Of a stretch of DNA of 64,000 nucleotides, positions 30,734 through 43,411 are shown piece after piece. The stretch comes from Erwinia aphidicola (GTDB taxonomy: Bacteria; Pseudomonadota; Gammaproteobacteria; Enterobacterales; Enterobacteriaceae), in NCBI RefSeq assembly GCF_014773485.1, contig NZ_JACXBP010000009.1:248001-312000 (forward strand), written 5' to 3'. The stretch's first letter is position 1, and each line of letters opens with the position of its first letter. Below the pieces are notes generated by a model. It was not told the DNA's origin and made no database searches. It was given only the letters and a program-made list of their open reading frames with translations. The translations under genes and the position numbers were made by a program.

Positions 30734-33067
30734 TTAGCTCTTTTTACCAAACGCGGCGGCGAGGGCATCGCCCATCGCGCTGTTACCGGCGGGCTGCGCG
30801 GCTGGGCGCGGCTTGCTGCCTTTTGCCGGGCGCGCATTGTCACGGCCGTTAGCCGCGCTGCTACCGCCGCCACGACGCGCGTTGGTTTCACCAGGCTGCT
30901 CGTCCAGGCGCATGGTCAGGGCGATACGCTTGCGCTGCAGATCCACTTCCATCACCTTCACTTTGACGATATCCCCGGCTTTCACCACTTTATGCGGATC
31001 ATCAACAAACTTGTCGGAGAGAGAGGAGATATGTACCAGGCCGTCCTGATGCACGCCGACATCGACGAACGCGCCGAAGTTGGTGACGTTGGTGACGGAG
31101 CCTTCCAGCACCATGCCCGGCAGCAGATCGTTCATGGTATCAATGCCGTCGGCAAACTGGGCAGTTTTAAACTCTGGACGCGGATCGCGCCCCGGTTTTT
31201 CCAGCTCTTTGATGATATCGCTGACGGTTGGCACGCCGAAACGCTCGTCGGTGAAATCGACCGCGCGCAGGTCGCGCAGCACGGACGGGTTTCCCATCAG
31301 CTCATTCAGCGCCTGTTCGGTGGCGGCGAGAATGCGCTCCACCACCGGGTACGCTTCCGGGTGCACCGTGGAGGCATCCAGCGGGTTATCGCCCTGTGAG
31401 ATGCGCAGGAAGCCCGCGCACTGCTCAAAGGCTTTCGGTCCAAGGCGGCCCACTTTCAGCAGCTGCTGGCGGTTCTGGAAGCGGCCGTTCTCATCACGCC
31501 AGCTGACAATATTCTGGGCGATCATTTTGCTCAGGCCGGCCACGCGGGTCAGCAGCGGCACTGAAGCGGTGTTCAGATCCACGCCTACGCCGTTTACGCA
31601 GTCTTCCACCACCGCATCCAGCTTCTTCGCCAGCTGGCTCTGACTCACGTCATGCTGGTACTGGCCCACGCCGATGGATTTAGGGTCGATCTTCACCAGC
31701 TCGGAGAGCGGGTCCTGCAGACGGCGGGCGATGGATACCGCACCACGAATCGAAACGTCCAGGTCCGGGAACTCCAGCGCCGCCAGTTCAGAGGCGGAAT
31801 AAACCGATGCGCCCGCCTCGCTGACGATCACTTTCTCGCCTTTCACCTGCGGGAACTGCTTCTGCACCTCAATGTAGAAACGCTCGGTTTCGCGTGAGGC
31901 GGTGCCGTTACCGATAGCCACCAGCTCAACGTTATGTTTGGTGCACAGCGCGGCCACTGTCGCCGCCGCTTTGGCGGTCTGCCCGGTGTGCGGGTAGATG
32001 GTATCGGTGGCAACCAGCTTGCCGGTCGCATCCACTACCGCTACTTTCACGCCGGTACGCAGGCCCGGATCGAGACCCATAGTGGCGCGCATCCCGGCCG
32101 GGGCCGCCATCAGCAGGTCATGCAGGTTGCGGGCAAACACGTTAATCGCTTCGTCTTCCGCCCGCTCGCGCACCGTGCCCATCAGCTCGGTTTCGAGGTG
32201 CAGTAGCACTTTGATGCGCCAGGTCCAGCTCACCACGGCTTTACGCCAGGCATCGGCCGGAGCGTTGTTGAGACGCAGGTTGAGGTGCTCGGTAATAATC
32301 TGTTCGCCGTGGCTTTCACGCGGCGGCTCGTCAAACTGCGGGTCGGCATTCAGCGACAGCTGCAGGATGCCTTCGTTGCGGCCACGGAACATGGCCAGTG
32401 CGCGGTGGGAAGGCACGCCGGACAGGGCTTCGTGATGGTCAAAGTAGTCGCGGAATTTCGCGCCTTCTTCCTGCTTGCCGTCAACCACGCGGGAGACGAG
32501 GTGAGCATTTTTCCACAGGTATTCACGCACTTTTGCCAGCAGGCTGGCGTCTTCGGCAAAGCGCTCCATCAGGATATAGCGCGCGCCATCCAGCGCCGCT
32601 TTGCTGTCGGCAACGCCTTTATCGGCGTCAACATAGCCCGCAGCCAGCTGCTCAGGATCGTGTTTTGGCTCCTGCCACAGCGTGTTGGCCAGCGGTTCCA
32701 GACCGGCTTCAATGGCGATCTGCCCGCGCGTGCGGCGCTTCTGTTTATACGGCAGGTAGAGATCTTCGAGCTCGGTTTTGCTCAGCGTGGCGTTAATCGC
32801 CGCGGCCAGCTCGTCGGTCAGTTTGCCCTGATCGGCGATGGATTTCAGAATGGACTGGCGGCGGTCAGCGAGTTCGCGCAGGTAGCCAAGGCGGGTTTCC
32901 AGCTGGCGCAGCTGGGTGTCGTCCAGCCCGCCGGTCACTTCCTTACGATAACGTGCGATAAACGGCACGGTATTACCTTCGTCCAGCAGGCGAACAGCGG
33001 CTTCAACCTGTTCAGCTCGGGCCTGCAGTTCACTTGCAATCAGGCGGCTCAGCGAATCTTTCATCAT
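30734..33067 (-). CDS. yhgF: Tex-family RNA-binding transcription accessory protein
   Basis: This cytoplasmic nucleic-acid-binding protein has 777 residues (E. coli YhgF 773). Tex proteins have an N-terminal helical region, a YqgF/RNase H-like domain (here [20 protein letters not shown]), helix-hairpin-helix repeats ([19 protein letters not shown]) and a C-terminal S1 domain ([24 protein letters not shown]). The tail after S1 is basic and glycine/alanine-rich. It is transcribed in the same direction as greB, 87 bases downstream of it, which fits a transcription-linked role. Confidence 0.95.
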   Translation of the reverse strand: MMKDSLSRLIASELQARAEQVEAAVRLLDEGNTVPFIARYRKEVTGGLDDTQLRQLETRLGYLRELADRRQSILKSIADQGKLTDELAAAINATLSKTELEDLYLPYKQKRRTRGQIAIEAGLEPLANTLWQEPKHDPEQLAAGYVDADKGVADSKAALDGARYILMERFAEDASLLAKVREYLWKNAHLVSRVVDGKQEEGAKFRDYFDHHEALSGVPSHRALAMFRGRNEGILQLSLNADPQFDEPPRESHGEQIITEHLNLRLNNAPADAWRKAVVSWTWRIKVLLHLETELMGTVRERAEDEAINVFARNLHDLLMAAPAGMRATMGLDPGLRTGVKVAVVDATGKLVATDTIYPHTGQTAKAAATVAALCTKHNVELVAIGNGTASRETERFYIEVQKQFPQVKGEKVIVSEAGASVYSASELAALEFPDLDVSIRGAVSIARRLQDPLSELVKIDPKSIGVGQYQHDVSQSQLAKKLDAVVEDCVNGVGVDLNTASVPLLTRVAGLSKMIAQNIVSWRDENGRFQNRQQLLKVGRLGPKAFEQCAGFLRISQGDNPLDASTVHPEAYPVVERILAATEQALNELMGNPSVLRDLRAVDFTDERFGVPTVSDIIKELEKPGRDPRPEFKTAQFADGIDTMNDLLPGMVLEGSVTNVTNFGAFVDVGVHQDGLVHISSLSDKFVDDPHKVVKAGDIVKVKVMEVDLQRKRIALTMRLDEQPGETNARRGGGSSAANGRDNARPAKGSKPRPAAQPAGNSAMGDALAAAFGKKS

Positions 33068-33154
33068 TGGGATACTTTAATGGCTTAAGAAATTGGCAAC
33101 AGTTATACGGATTGCAGCGGCAGAATGCTACTAAACAGGCCGCCGCGGTGCGGA

Positions 33155-33634
33155 TTAGGATTCTTTAACGTAGCGGATGTCGTTGACGTACCACAGCGCT
33201 TCACCGACCGGCGTTTGCACGGTGGCGGCATCGCCGACCTCCTTCTTCAGCAGGGCGCGCGCCATCGGTGAGTCGATGGAGATGTAATCGTTACGGCCAA
33301 AAATTTCATCATAGCCGACGATGCGAAAACGCTTGATCTCTCCGTCGTCATTCTCCACTTCCACCCAGGCGCCAAAGAACACTTTGCCATCCTGCTGCGG
33401 ACTGTAATCGACGATGCGCAGCTGCTCCAGGCACTTGGTCAGGTAGCGCACGCGGCGGTCAATTTCCCGCAGGCGCTTCTTGTTGTACTGATAATCGGCG
33501 TTTTCACTGCGGTCGCCAAGGCTGGCCGCCCAGGTCACCTTCTTCGTCACTTCCGGGCGCTCTTCGCGCCAGAGAAAATCCAGCTCTTTCTTCAGCAGAT
33601 TGTAGCCTTCACGGGTAATCAGTTTTGTTTTCAT
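33155..33634 (-). CDS. greB: Transcription elongation factor GreB
   Basis: GreB enters the secondary channel of stalled RNA polymerase and stimulates cleavage of back-tracked transcripts. The protein has 159 residues (E. coli 158). The N-terminal coiled coil carries the acidic tip (LGDRSENADYQYNKKRLREIDRR, residues about 40-62). The C-terminal FKBP-like domain ends with ARALLKKEVGDAATVQTPVGEALWYV. It is divergent from ompR, with 290 bases between them, in the E. coli order. Confidence 0.97.
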   Translation of the reverse strand: MKTKLITREGYNLLKKELDFLWREERPEVTKKVTWAASLGDRSENADYQYNKKRLREIDRRVRYLTKCLEQLRIVDYSPQQDGKVFFGAWVEVENDDGEIKRFRIVGYDEIFGRNDYISIDSPMARALLKKEVGDAATVQTPVGEALWYVNDIRYVKES

Positions 33635-33924
33635 CGTTCAGCCATCATCGTCGCGGTTTGCCCGCTATTTTGTGATGCCCGGCGTGCGGATGCAAATCAC
33701 GCATTGCGAATTATCCCCGAACGTTACTGCTTGTTTGTTCTGACAAATACCGCGCGTGAACTTTGTGCTTCAGCCGTGGTTTTTTGCCAGAATTTCAAGA
33801 TAAGCTGCTGTTTAATATGCTTTGTAACAATTTCGGCTACAATATAAACCATTATTGACTGTTACATTCAGGCATCTTTTTTGAAAATACCAGCTCAGGC
33901 AATAGCGCCTTTGGGAGTCACTCA

Positions 33925-35987
<2,063 letters not shown>

Positions 35988-35990
35988 AAC

Positions 35991-36064
35991 GGGTCGACCG
36001 GAAAGGAAGGTCGACCCCTGCATCATGGCGGGTGTAGGGGGCGATCCTTTACTCCGAACGACCC
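35991..36064. repeat. Palindromic repeats between envZ and the potassium channel gene
   Basis: Arms gggtcgacc (35991-35999) and ggtcgaccc (36009-36017) are perfect, with a nine-base loop, beginning three bases after the envZ stop. A degenerate second unit with the gtaggggg flank follows at 36034-36064. The pair separates two convergent genes and may terminate both. Confidence 0.85.
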
Positions 36065-36065
36065 G

Positions 36066-37241
36066 CTATTGTTCGTTAACGTGACCAAAAAACAGCTCGG
36101 CAATCTTCGCATTGTCGATCGTCTCCCCGCTTAACGTCCGCACCAGGAACTCACTGCCCAGCAGCTGCAAGGAGATCACAATATCGGGCTGCACGCGCTT
36201 AATCTTCTGCAGATGCTGACTGTCGTTCACCAGGCAGATGGTGCGCGTTGCGCTACCGCCCGCCTCTTTTGCCGCCAGCACAATAAACGCATTCTCCGAA
36301 TCATCGTTGCGCAGAGCGAGGATAAACTTCGCGTGCGCCGATCCCGCCTCCGTTAACACTTCCGAGCTGGAAGGATCGCCGATGACCAGGTCAGTTTCCG
36401 GCGGATACTGGTGCGCCAGCCCTTCCGGTACAATCACCGTTAACGCTTCCCCGCGCTGCTTCAGGCCGAGATAGACGCTGTGCGCCAGCGGCGTGGCACC
36501 GGCGATAATAAAATGATTTTTACGCATCACGCGGGTAAACCTCCCTTTGATAATTCTTTTCATATTGCCGCCCAGCACCGGGCCGATAATTACGCTGACC
36601 GACGTGGCAAACACGGTGATGCCCAGCAGAATAATGGAGACGGTAAACAGGCGCGCATGGGGGGTGAGCGGCACGATATCGCCAAAGCCTGCCGTCGACA
36701 TACTGACGATTGAATAGTAGAACGCCATGGTGAGATCGCTGATGTGTGGCCGGAACTCTTCGCCGAGGTACAGCGAGCCTAGTACGCCATACAGCAGCAG
36801 CGAGGTGATGCTGAGCAGGGCAAACAGGCTGCCTGCGGCCAGGCTGGCATGATGAAAGCGCCGCCAGAACCACAGCAGCAGCAGGGTGTTGCCGAGCGTG
36901 GCGTACAGCAGCAGGTGCCGCGTATGCGGGTTGTTAAGTTCAAACAGCATCATCGCCAGCAGCAGCAGCAGTGAGAAAGCCCAGGCGATGCGCGCGCGCA
37001 GCAGTAAACCACAGCCGATAATCATCAGGCTCAGGCCGAGCATAAAGCGCGGGATCTCCAGCAGGCCAAACACCAGCAGGGCATTTTTCCAGGTGGTAAA
37101 ACCGTCAATCACACCGGGCACGGAGTGCCATGCATGGTGCAGGGAAGGGTGCAGAAAAAGATAGCCATTTATCGTCACCAGGCAGGCCAGCAGGTGAACG
37201 GGGTTAAACAGATAAAGCGTGTGGTGCAGCAGGCGTTTCAC
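36066..37241 (-). CDS. kch: Kch-like potassium channel with a cytoplasmic RCK domain
   Basis: The 391-residue protein resembles E. coli Kch (417 residues) along its length. Several hydrophobic segments fill residues 10-220, with a pore region around 172-190. A TrkA-N/RCK domain follows from about 230 (NHFIIAGATPLAHSVYLGLKQRG, VIGDPSSSEVL, ALRNDDSENAFIVLAAKEAGG). The selectivity filter reads Thr183-Ala-Gly-Phe-Gly-Asp, where E. coli Kch and most potassium channels have TVGYGD. Ion choice may therefore differ; non-canonical GFG filters still pass potassium in some channels. The start is GTG at 37241 with only a weak ribosome-binding site. Its place between envZ and pckA is not the E. coli kch position, so the symbol reflects similarity only. 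Confidence 0.85.
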   Translation of the reverse strand: MKRLLHHTLYLFNPVHLLACLVTINGYLFLHPSLHHAWHSVPGVIDGFTTWKNALLVFGLLEIPRFMLGLSLMIIGCGLLLRARIAWAFSLLLLLAMMLFELNNPHTRHLLLYATLGNTLLLLWFWRRFHHASLAAGSLFALLSITSLLLYGVLGSLYLGEEFRPHISDLTMAFYYSIVSMSTAGFGDIVPLTPHARLFTVSIILLGITVFATSVSVIIGPVLGGNMKRIIKGRFTRVMRKNHFIIAGATPLAHSVYLGLKQRGEALTVIVPEGLAHQYPPETDLVIGDPSSSEVLTEAGSAHAKFILALRNDDSENAFIVLAAKEAGGSATRTICLVNDSQHLQKIKRVQPDIVISLQLLGSEFLVRTLSGETIDNAKIAELFFGHVNEQ

Positions 37242-37343
37242 GTCACTGTGTTTCCAGAGCCAGGTCGGGATCCTATTTTAGCAGTTTGTCAGGTCGGATA
37301 ATGAGTAATGTGCGGTAGGAGGCTGCTGGGCTTAAGTCAAAAT

Positions 37344-37425
37344 GGGTCGACCGGAAAAAAGGGTCGACCCCTACGGCATTCTTGCAGTTGTAGGGGCAGA
37401 CCTGTTTTTTGGTCGCCCCGTGATT
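37344..37425. repeat. Palindromic repeats downstream of pckA
   Basis: Arms gggtcgacc (37344-37352) and ggtcgaccc (37362-37370) are perfect and end with the family's cctac. A second unit lies at 37389-37420: gtaggggcagacc, a loop of Ts, then ggtcgcccc, with one extra base in the left arm. The T-rich loop and position after pckA fit a terminator. Confidence 0.85.
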
Positions 37426-37429
37426 ATTT

Positions 37430-39049
37430 TCAGAGAGCAGGTCCGGCCTTCACCAGCGCCTCACCGGCATGCGTGTCGGTGAACTTATCGAAGTTGCTGA
37501 TAAAGCGTTGCGCCAGGTCGCGGGCTTTCACTTCCCAGTCGGCGGCGCTGGCGTAGGTGTTGCGCGGATCGAGCAGGTGGCTGTCGACGCCCGGTAGCGC
37601 CAGCGGTATCTCAAGGTTGAAAATCGGCAACGTTGCCGTCTCCGAATGGGCGATTTCACCGCTGAGGATCGCGTTGATGATGGCGCGGGTATCCTTCAGC
37701 GAGATGCGCTTGCCGCTGCCGTTCCAGCCGGTATTCACCAGCCAGGCTTCCGCTCCCGCGGCCTGCATGCGCTTCACCAGCACTTCAGCGTAGCGGGTAG
37801 GGTGCAGCGTCAGGAACGCGGCGCCAAAGCAGGCGGAGAAGGTGGGGGTGGGCTCGGTCACGCCGCGCTCGGTGCCCGCCAGTTTGGCGGTAAAGCCGGA
37901 CAGGAAGTGATACTGCGTCTGTTCTGGCGTCAGGCGCGACACCGGCGGCAGCACGCCAAAGGCATCGGCGGTCAGGAAGATCACTTTCTTCGCATGGCCT
38001 GCTTTTGATACCGGTTTAACAATGTTGTCGATGTGGTAGATCGGGTAGGAAACGCGGGTGTTTTCGGTTTTGCTGCCGTCGTCGTAATCCACCGTTCCAT
38101 CGGCGCGCACCACCACATTTTCCAGCAGCGCGTCGCGGCGGATAGCGTGATAGATCTCGGGTTCAGCCTGCTCGGACAGTTTGATGGTTTTGGCGTAGCA
38201 GCCGCCTTCAAAGTTAAACACGCCGTCGTCGTCCCAGCCATGCTCGTCATCACCAATCAGCTGGCGCTGCGGGTCGGTCGACAGGGTGGTTTTGCCAGTG
38301 CCGGACAGGCCAAAGAACACCGCCACATCGCCTTTTTCACCGACGTTGGCCGAACAGTGCATCGCGGCAATGCCCTTAAGCGGCAGCAGGTAGTTCATGA
38401 TGGCGAACAGCCCCTTTTTCATCTCGCCGCCGTACCAGGTACCGCCAATAAGCTGGATTTTCTCCGTCAGGTTAAACGCCACAAAGTTCTCTGAATGCAG
38501 CCCCTGAGCCTGCCAGTCCGGGTTAGTGCATTTCGCCCCGTTCATCACCACAAAGTCAGGCTTAAAGTCAGCCAGACCCTGCGCATCCGGGCGGATAAAC
38601 ATGTTTTTGACGAAGTGGGCCTGCCAGGCGACTTCGGTAATAAAGCGCACGCTCAGGCGGCTGTCCGGGTTGGCGCCGCACCAGGTATCGACCACAAATA
38701 AGCGCTTACCAGAGAGCTGGGCGGTGACGAGGTTTTTCAGCGACTGCCAGTTCTCCTGCGACAGCGGCTGATTGTCATTCTTGCCTTTACCCTGGTCATT
38801 CCACCACAGCGTGTCGCGCGTGACGTCATCGCGCACGATATATTTATCTTTTGGCGAGCGGCCGGTAAAAATACCGGTATCGACGGCAACCGCGCCTGAT
38901 TGGGTCACTATTCCGCGTTCAAAACCCTGTAAACCGGGCTGGGTTTCTTCCTTAAACAGCGTGTCATAATCGGGGTTATGAACTACCTCAACCGTATCAG
39001 TGATGCCATAAGCAACGAGGTCCTGCTTGGTCAGGTCGTTAGCGCGCAT
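37430..39049 (-). CDS. pckA: Phosphoenolpyruvate carboxykinase (ATP)
   Basis: PckA converts oxaloacetate and ATP to phosphoenolpyruvate, the first committed step of gluconeogenesis. From the ATG at 39049, preceded by AGGAGCAGTAAC, it has 539 residues (E. coli 540). The frame is open for 26 more codons upstream without similarity. Walker A is [14 protein letters not shown] near residue 250. [23 protein letters not shown] includes metal ligands, and the C-terminal adenine-binding region has [11 protein letters not shown]. Confidence 0.98.
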   Translation of the reverse strand: MRANDLTKQDLVAYGITDTVEVVHNPDYDTLFKEETQPGLQGFERGIVTQSGAVAVDTGIFTGRSPKDKYIVRDDVTRDTLWWNDQGKGKNDNQPLSQENWQSLKNLVTAQLSGKRLFVVDTWCGANPDSRLSVRFITEVAWQAHFVKNMFIRPDAQGLADFKPDFVVMNGAKCTNPDWQAQGLHSENFVAFNLTEKIQLIGGTWYGGEMKKGLFAIMNYLLPLKGIAAMHCSANVGEKGDVAVFFGLSGTGKTTLSTDPQRQLIGDDEHGWDDDGVFNFEGGCYAKTIKLSEQAEPEIYHAIRRDALLENVVVRADGTVDYDDGSKTENTRVSYPIYHIDNIVKPVSKAGHAKKVIFLTADAFGVLPPVSRLTPEQTQYHFLSGFTAKLAGTERGVTEPTPTFSACFGAAFLTLHPTRYAEVLVKRMQAAGAEAWLVNTGWNGSGKRISLKDTRAIINAILSGEIAHSETATLPIFNLEIPLALPGVDSHLLDPRNTYASAADWEVKARDLAQRFISNFDKFTDTHAGEALVKAGPAL

Positions 39050-39333
39050 GTTACTGCTCCTTTGTCGGTTTTTTGTACTGCTGCAGATGTAGGGGTGTTT
39101 CGACGATTTTGCCGTAATGCCTGGCACATTCGGGCGGCTGGCACCGTGACGATCGCGCGCAGTTTACACCTGTCAGACGACAGAGAAAGAGGCAAAAGGA
39201 AGAAATGAGAGGCGACACGCGATTCGCTGTAAAGCGGCGTGATTTGTTTCATTTATTAACTAAAGTAAGTGCGATAAGCCAGTGATAAATATCGTGGAAT
39301 TGCGCATGAAATGGTTGAAAACTCGGCATATTG

Positions 39334-39358
39334 GCGATAGAAAGTATCGCATTTTTTT
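39334..39358 (+). terminator. Right-facing terminator without a gene before it
   Basis: Arms gcgata (39334-39339) and tatcgc (39345-39350) with a five-base loop are followed by a seven-base T-run. On the plus strand nothing recognisable precedes it between here and the pckA start. A small RNA ending here is one explanation. Confidence 0.55.
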
Positions 39359-39395
39359 GCTACGAGAAGTTTGTTATGCACAGCAGGAGAGTGCA

Positions 39396-39415
39396 GGGCC
39401 AGGAAGACCTGGCCC
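39396..39415 (-). terminator. Hairpin after hslO, possible terminator
   Basis: Perfect eight-base arms gggccagg (39396-39403) and cctggccc (39408-39415) lie seven bases beyond the hslO stop. There is no T-run on the minus strand, so termination is uncertain. Confidence 0.45.
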
Positions 39416-39422
39416 GAAGGGA

Positions 39423-40301
39423 TTAGTGAACCTGTTGGTCACCGGCAGCTGAATCATTACGGATGGCCGCGATGTCTACGCTGTCAAAGACGTAGTGGTT
39501 GCCGCAGTAGTCACAGTGCATGTCGATCTCACCGTCTTCCTGCAGGATCTGATCCACTTCTTCCGGCGGCAGCGTGCTCAGCACATCACCACAGCGCTCG
39601 CGCGAGCAGGTGCATTTAAAGCAGACGTTTTGCGGCTCGAACAGCGTGACTTCTTCCTCGTGGAACAGGCGCCACAGCACCTCGTTCGCCGGCAGGTCCA
39701 GCAGCTCTTCGGTCTTGATGGTTTCCGTCAGCGTCGCCAGATGGTTGAACTCATCCAGGCTGGCATCCTGCGCGGGCAGCACCTGCAGCAGAATGCCGCC
39801 TGCGCCCGCTTTGCCTTCACTTTCGCCGGTGCGGATAAACAGACGGGTTGGCAGCTGCTCAGAGCGCATGAAGTAGTCCTCAAGACACTCTGCCAGCGTT
39901 TCGCCTTCCAGCCCAACCACGCCCTGATAGCGCTCACCCTCTTTTGGCGAGATGGTGATCACCAGGTAGCCGTTACCAACCATCTCTTTCAGGCTGCTGC
40001 CGTCAGCAATCTCGCCCTGCATACGCGCCACGCCGCGCATCTCCTGCTGATTATTACCGTTAATAACCGCCATATTCAGTGCGCCATCACCCTGCAGCTG
40101 GACCGTGATGTCGCCGTCAAACTTCAGGGTGGCGGTCAACAGGCTGGTCGCTACCAGCAGTTCGCCAAGCACCTGCTGCACCGGCTGTGGGTAGTCGTGG
40201 CCGTCGATAATCTCGCGCCAGGTCTGGGAAATACCTACCAGTTCGCCACGCACGGCGTGATTTTCAAACAGGAAGCGGTGCATCTGGTCTTGCTGGGACA
40301 T
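39423..40301 (-). CDS. hslO: Redox-regulated chaperone Hsp33
   Basis: Hsp33 is a cytoplasmic holdase activated by oxidation, which releases zinc and forms disulfides. The protein has 292 residues, as in E. coli. The zinc cysteines are Cys230 and Cys232 in [10 protein letters not shown] and Cys263 and Cys266 in [10 protein letters not shown]. It lies 25 bases after hslR and is probably in the same heat-shock operon. Confidence 0.97.
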   Translation of the reverse strand: MSQQDQMHRFLFENHAVRGELVGISQTWREIIDGHDYPQPVQQVLGELLVATSLLTATLKFDGDITVQLQGDGALNMAVINGNNQQEMRGVARMQGEIADGSSLKEMVGNGYLVITISPKEGERYQGVVGLEGETLAECLEDYFMRSEQLPTRLFIRTGESEGKAGAGGILLQVLPAQDASLDEFNHLATLTETIKTEELLDLPANEVLWRLFHEEEVTLFEPQNVCFKCTCSRERCGDVLSTLPPEEVDQILQEDGEIDMHCDYCGNHYVFDSVDIAAIRNDSAAGDQQVH

Positions 40302-40326
40302 AAGTTTTTCTCTCTTTAATGGCGCG

Positions 40327-40728
40327 TTATTCGTCGCCAGAATTTTTAAATTTCATCAGGTCGCGACGCTCCTTTTTATCCGGGCGTCGGTCCGGGTGCG
40401 GCATACTGAGCGCATTCATCTTGCGTGCCTGCGCGACCTTTTCCCGTTTTTCAATACTTTCTGCCGTCTCGCGATACAGCTGCTGGGCAATCGCTGCCGG
40501 ACCGCGCTTATCACTGACGCCTTCGATCACCACGGTGCGCTGGTCATTACCCTGGCGCAGCACCAGCTCAGCATCGACTTCAACCAGCTTGCTGGGTTTG
40601 CTGCGCTGGCCGTTGTAATGCACCTTGCCGCCTTCAATCATCTCGCGTGCCGCAGCACGGGTTTTATAAAAGCGGGCGGCCCAGAGCCATTTATCAAGCC
40701 GCACCCCTTCTGTGGGTTTCTCTTTCAT
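40327..40728 (-). CDS. hslR: Heat-shock protein Hsp15, S4-domain ribosome-recycling factor
   Basis: Hsp15 binds free 50S subunits that carry nascent chains and helps recover stalled ribosomes. Read from the ATG at 40728 it has 133 residues, the E. coli length; an upstream extension of 18 residues is unrelated. The S4 domain is [27 protein letters not shown] (near residues 9-35). The basic tail is [18 protein letters not shown]. coli has yrfG between hslR and igaA; here it is absent. Confidence 0.96.
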   Translation of the reverse strand: MKEKPTEGVRLDKWLWAARFYKTRAAAREMIEGGKVHYNGQRSKPSKLVEVDAELVLRQGNDQRTVVIEGVSDKRGPAAIAQQLYRETAESIEKREKVAQARKMNALSMPHPDRRPDKKERRDLMKFKNSGDE

Positions 40729-40872
40729 CGCTGGGTTCCTTTTTGGATTCACCTTATATATGGGGCTAACGCCATAAATCAAGGCGCGCTGCGGCGGATA
40801 CTCACGCGCAACGTGTTCAGGCAGGTAAAGCGGAGAGTCTCAGCCTTAAAAATAGCACAGATGCGGCGATGC

Positions 40873-43008
40873 TTAGAACATCGGCCGCACGGTCTGGATG
40901 TCGCTTAGCGAGTGGTTAAAGCACTTCTCATAATACTGATGAATTTCCATCAGGCGTACGCGGTGGCGATGCATGCGGCGCAGCGCCAGCAGGCTGTTAA
41001 TCACCAGGCTCAGCGCCAGCACCAGCAGTAACAGACTGCTGGCAAGATAGCGCCACAGGGTGAGGCTATCCGGTTCACTGTGCAGAGCGATGTGGCGCGT
41101 GCCGTTGGCATCGGTGGTGATGCTGGTAATAATGCCGCTGGCGCTAAACGGAGTGTGCAGCAGCATGCCGGAGAGCCGCTGCAGTTCCGGCCACTGGTCC
41201 GGCGCGTTGTAATCAAACAGTGAGACCGCCGGTGCTGGCTGATTGACGAACTGACGGCCCTCATCGCTGAGGATCAGGAAGCCACCCGGGGGAGGGCTGT
41301 TCAGCGCTTCTGCCGCACGGCGCGTTTCGCGGTAGAAGAAGGAAGAGGTGGCGGTATTGACCAGATTTTCCAGCGCTTCTGCACTGACCGGGCGCAGCAG
41401 CACGTTCATGCCGTTCAGCGCGCCGGAGTTAGCGCGGTGCACCAGCGTTTGCCAGTCTTTCGCGTTCCCCAGGTTGACCAGCGCATTTTTCAGGCGCACA
41501 CAGTCCTGCTCCTGGCTGCACAGATCCTGGGTTTTCTGCACGATATCGGAGAAGTCATCCAGCAGGATCATGCCCGACTTCTGAATGGCAGTCGCCAGCT
41601 GCGGGTTAAGTTTCGGGTCGGTACTGGACTGCGGGTGCAGCTGCATGCTGGTGGTGTCCAGCAGCGCCGTTGCCTTATCGATAATATCGGACTGCGGCAG
41701 CGGCAGCGGTTCCGCATTGTTCCAGTACATGGCCGAACAGTCGAACGGCATAAACGCATAGCTGCGGTTGCCCTGGTAGGTCGCCGGGATCGAACACATT
41801 CCGCTGCCGTTTACCTTCAGGCTGTCACCGACGTGCAGCGGGGCTTTTTCCAACTCGCTGACCTGGGTAACCTGCAAACTTTCCGTGCCTTTGATCCACG
41901 CCAGGCTAAGTTTCAGCGGCATGCTGAGCGGGATCCAGCTTATCAGCAGCGCCAGCAGGATCAGCGAACCCACCGCCAGCACGACATTTTTACGCCAGCG
42001 CTGGACAGGGAAGTTGCGCACCTCATCCTGTAGCGAGAGGAAGCGCCCCTGGCGCACCACCTGACGGTTGAGGTAGATATCAATTTCGGTGGTCTGGCCA
42101 AGATCCTGGGCGACATAGGGTTGCCAGTGCGGCGGGTAGATTAAGTCGATAATGCCGAGCGAGATATTGCTGGCCTGCCCCTGATTAGATTCGCCAAACA
42201 GTCCCCAGCGCTTCGGCGCGCCGCGCAGGCAGTGAATTTCGCGCAGATCATTTTCGCCAGGGCGGCGATAGATAAACCAGGCACTGACCGCGATGATGGC
42301 AACGCCCGCCAGGATCAGCCAGGGCATCAACACTATCGGCCCGACCAGGCTGATAAAGAACAGCAGCAGCGCGATACAGATAGCGATCGCTTCACGCGTG
42401 CCGTCAGGTCGGCTCAGCGCGTACTCTTCTGCACTCTCTTTGCGCACGCTCAGCAGCTCAATATTTTCGCCCTCTTCCTTACGGATAGAGGCATTCTGCC
42501 CGGTGGCGCGCACCATTGGCGTCAGCGCGGGCGCTTCCCAGCTGTACTGCGTCAGCGAGTGACCATTAAGTGAGATCACCAGCGGAATGGTTTGCGTTTT
42601 GATCAGCTCAACGTAGTTCTCTTCCGCGATATGTTGTTCCCACAGCGGCGGCAAATGCACTTCGACGGCATCAAGGTAGTAGCGCCATTTGTGGGGTTCA
42701 TCGGTAGAGAGGCCGTAGCGGGTAATCGAGCGGGTGACGGGGTAGACATTGTTGCTTTGCGAGGTGAGCACCAGCTGATCGGGCGAACTGCTGGCTCCGC
42801 TGGGCAGAGTCTGATTTTGGCTGCCCAACTGCGCCACGTAGCGTTCAACCGCCGCGCGCTCTTCGTTGCTCAGCTTGCGATAGGGGGGACTGATAAATGG
42901 CAGTGGTTTCGCCAACGGCGGGCGATGCCGCATAGCGTACCAAAAGAAACAACCTGCCGTTACCGAGCAGGCCAGCATTACAGCCAATATGATGACTATT
43001 GTGCTCAT
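40873..43008 (-). CDS. igaA: IgaA, inner-membrane repressor of the Rcs system
   Basis: IgaA (YrfF/MucM) restrains the RcsCDB envelope-stress phosphorelay and is essential in several enterobacteria unless Rcs is inactivated. The protein has 711 residues, as in E. coli. There is a membrane segment at the N-terminus (IVIILAVMLACSVTAGCFFW) and a pair around 210-245. Another lies around 340-360 and one near 650-670. The large part between about 365 and 645 is periplasmic, with conserved cysteines. It is divergent from nudE. Confidence 0.95.
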   Translation of the reverse strand: MSTIVIILAVMLACSVTAGCFFWYAMRHRPPLAKPLPFISPPYRKLSNEERAAVERYVAQLGSQNQTLPSGASSSPDQLVLTSQSNNVYPVTRSITRYGLSTDEPHKWRYYLDAVEVHLPPLWEQHIAEENYVELIKTQTIPLVISLNGHSLTQYSWEAPALTPMVRATGQNASIRKEEGENIELLSVRKESAEEYALSRPDGTREAIAICIALLLFFISLVGPIVLMPWLILAGVAIIAVSAWFIYRRPGENDLREIHCLRGAPKRWGLFGESNQGQASNISLGIIDLIYPPHWQPYVAQDLGQTTEIDIYLNRQVVRQGRFLSLQDEVRNFPVQRWRKNVVLAVGSLILLALLISWIPLSMPLKLSLAWIKGTESLQVTQVSELEKAPLHVGDSLKVNGSGMCSIPATYQGNRSYAFMPFDCSAMYWNNAEPLPLPQSDIIDKATALLDTTSMQLHPQSSTDPKLNPQLATAIQKSGMILLDDFSDIVQKTQDLCSQEQDCVRLKNALVNLGNAKDWQTLVHRANSGALNGMNVLLRPVSAEALENLVNTATSSFFYRETRRAAEALNSPPPGGFLILSDEGRQFVNQPAPAVSLFDYNAPDQWPELQRLSGMLLHTPFSASGIITSITTDANGTRHIALHSEPDSLTLWRYLASSLLLLVLALSLVINSLLALRRMHRHRVRLMEIHQYYEKCFNHSLSDIQTVRPMF

Positions 43009-43411
43009 GCTTCCCTCATTCCTGCCACAATGCTCCTGTCGACGTTCTCGCGTAAGACTGTGTCATATCTAACCCAATTGTGGCGAGTTTAAACAGTGCT
43101 GGCTGTCAGCTGTGTGATTAAAAATAGCGCTAAAAATCATAAAATTAGAATAATTGTATACCATGGCCGATGTAGATGTTACCAGGCATTTGGCCACTTA
43201 AGTATCGGCATATTCCTATTTATTAGTCTGATAATTGACATTCTTTAAAAGATTTTTCTCATGTTTACAATGATTTGTTATAAATAAGTAAAATGATTCA
43301 TGCGATGATTGGTTTCCTGCGGCGGCTACCGCACAATGGACAATAACACGGTCAGCACCTGAATTCGCCGGGTGGATGACGCTCACTTTTTGGCTTTTCG
43401 CTGGGGCCCTT
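43009..43411. promoter_or_regulatory. igaA-nudE intergenic region, AT-rich, no gene seen
   Basis: The 403 bases between divergent igaA and nudE are clearly richer in A and T than the rest of the window, most strongly at 43110-43310. Promoters for both genes must lie here. I see no coding frame, strong hairpin or known operator. Confidence 0.4.

Larger units (their letters stand above)
39050..39422. promoter_or_regulatory. pckA-hslO intergenic region, 373 bases without a supported gene
   Basis: Both flanking genes are on the minus strand, so the pckA promoter must lie here. The part at 39230-39360 is AT-rich. It also holds a right-facing terminator at 39334-39358 and a hairpin at 39396-39415 after hslO. 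No frame in the region looks protein-coding. Confidence 0.45.
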
